Shown piece after piece: positions 13,709 through 14,387 of a stretch of DNA of 14,387 bases. Under the pieces are notes generated by a model that saw only the letters and a program-made list of their open reading frames with translations, did not search any database and was not told the origin of the DNA. Source of the stretch: Thiopontia sp964344135 (lineage in GTDB: Bacteria > Pseudomonadota > Gammaproteobacteria > GCF-002020875); contig CAYFMF010000043.1 in the NCBI GenBank assembly GCA_964344135.1, positions 1 to 14,387 on the forward strand, written 5' to 3'. Both the position numbers and the translations under genes were made by a program. Positions within the stretch are counted from its first letter, which is position 1. Each line of letters opens with the position of its first letter.

Positions 13709-14387
13709 ATGGGAGAAAATCGACCTCTTCAGCACTGGATTGCATCACCGGCAGGGCGCTATCTGTTGCAGATGGAGATGGAGTGGAACAGGAGAGCTGT
13801 GGCCGATATCTACGGCATGCATCTGATGCAGCTGGGATTGGCCAAGGAGAATTTTGCCAGGCAGGCAAAGGAGGTTCACCATCCGTTTGTCATGGATATT
13901 GGTTGTCACGACGAACAGAGCTGGTCTGTTGTTGAGGGGGCGGATGTTGCACTGCCGATTGCAACGGAGTCGCTCTCAGCGGTCATTCTTCCCCATCTGC
14001 TTGAGTTCTCCTCCGACCCACACCAGGTGTTGCGCGAGGTGACACGGGTGCTGGTTGAGGATGGTGAGGTTCTGGTATACGGATTCTCGCCATGGAGCTA
14101 TTTCAGATTGTGGAATCGCAGCCTGAAGGGGGCGTATCTCTCGCAGAGAAAGGTGGTCGATTGGTTGACCCTGTTGGGTTATGAGATTCGTCAGCAGCGA
14201 CAACTGCCGCTGCTGACCTGGTCCTGGAAGGGGTCACGACTGAATACGGGAGCCTATCAGCTGGTTGCCAGACGCAGGGTAACTCCATTGAGCCCGATTC
14301 ATTCACGCTGGAAACGGCAGCCATCAACAGTGGCTGGAAATCTGATGGGTGGACAGGGTTACCACTCCTGTGACCTGCGGTCACGGT
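13709..14387 (+). CDS. SAM-dependent methyltransferase (YafS-like, Methyltransf_11), 3' end outside the window
   Basis: The reading frame is open from ATG 13709 to the window edge (226 codons, no stop), so the gene is partial. The N-terminal WIASPAGRYLLQMEMEW, the middle ADVALPIATESLSAVILPHL then LEFSSDPHQVLREVTRVL, and the late RRRVTPLSPI segment match the class I methyltransferase that sits between gloB/mltD and rnhA-dnaQ in many Gammaproteobacteria. The substrate of this family is not established to my knowledge. The usual glycine-rich SAM motif I is weak (VMDIGCHD). No Shine-Dalgarno precedes the ATG, and a TATTAT -10-like box ends 7 nt before it, so the mRNA may be leaderless. No other standard start exists upstream before a stop. 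rnhA and dnaQ would be expected downstream. Confidence 0.8.
   Translation, partial: MGENRPLQHWIASPAGRYLLQMEMEWNRRAVADIYGMHLMQLGLAKENFARQAKEVHHPFVMDIGCHDEQSWSVVEGADVALPIATESLSAVILPHLLEFSSDPHQVLREVTRVLVEDGEVLVYGFSPWSYFRLWNRSLKGAYLSQRKVVDWLTLLGYEIRQQRQLPLLTWSWKGSRLNTGAYQLVARRRVTPLSPIHSRWKRQPSTVAGNLMGGQGYHSCDLRSR

Noticed and set aside
13612..13935. 107-codon plus-strand open frame across the mltD-methyltransferase border
   Set aside because: It is out of frame with the methyltransferase and overlaps the mltD signal-peptide region; no homology is recognisable.

Overview
The window is a gene-dense piece of a gammaproteobacterial chromosome. It holds housekeeping genes, with G+C in the mid-to-high fifties by eye and free use of AGG/AGA arginine and GGG glycine codons. 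Gene content and order (ndk-rlmN-pilF-rodZ-ispG-hisS-yfgM-bamB-der) match the block that follows the isc iron-sulfur cluster operon in many Gammaproteobacteria. I cannot name a genus. No phage, transposon, CRISPR, tRNA or rRNA signal was found, and there is no gene-free stretch longer than about 76 bases.

Layout. (1) 1-63: the tail of an unseen upstream unit, closed by an intrinsic terminator. (2) 80-8633, plus strand: nine genes packed with 11-nt, 4-nt and 1-nt overlaps or gaps of a few bases. They cover nucleotide balance (ndk), 23S rRNA/tRNA methylation (rlmN), a shortened type IV pilus pilotin (pilF), the cell-shape factor rodZ, isoprenoid synthesis (ispG), histidyl-tRNA synthetase (hisS), a Sec-translocon chaperone partner (yfgM), outer-membrane assembly (bamB) and ribosome assembly (der). 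The one sizeable gap, between ndk and rlmN, holds a strong 14-bp hairpin. (3) 8637-11219: a complete EF-P beta-lysylation module. epmB (minus strand) is divergent from efp, and epmA follows efp; EF-P keeps the target lysine K34. (4) 11216-13635, minus strand: mltD (LysM lytic transglycosylase) then psd (phosphatidylserine decarboxylase), joined by an ATGA overlap. (5) 13709 to the end: a divergent SAM-dependent methyltransferase of the kind that usually precedes rnhA-dnaQ. It runs off the window.

No undescribed multi-gene system was seen. Items worth a second look: mltD appears to start on a non-canonical ATC codon that has a well-placed ribosome binding site and the only signal peptide; PilF is cut to about half its usual TPR array at a repeat boundary; the ndk-rlmN leader can form two mutually exclusive hairpins; gloB is missing from its usual place beside mltD; and both convergent gene pairs have no room for a terminator.
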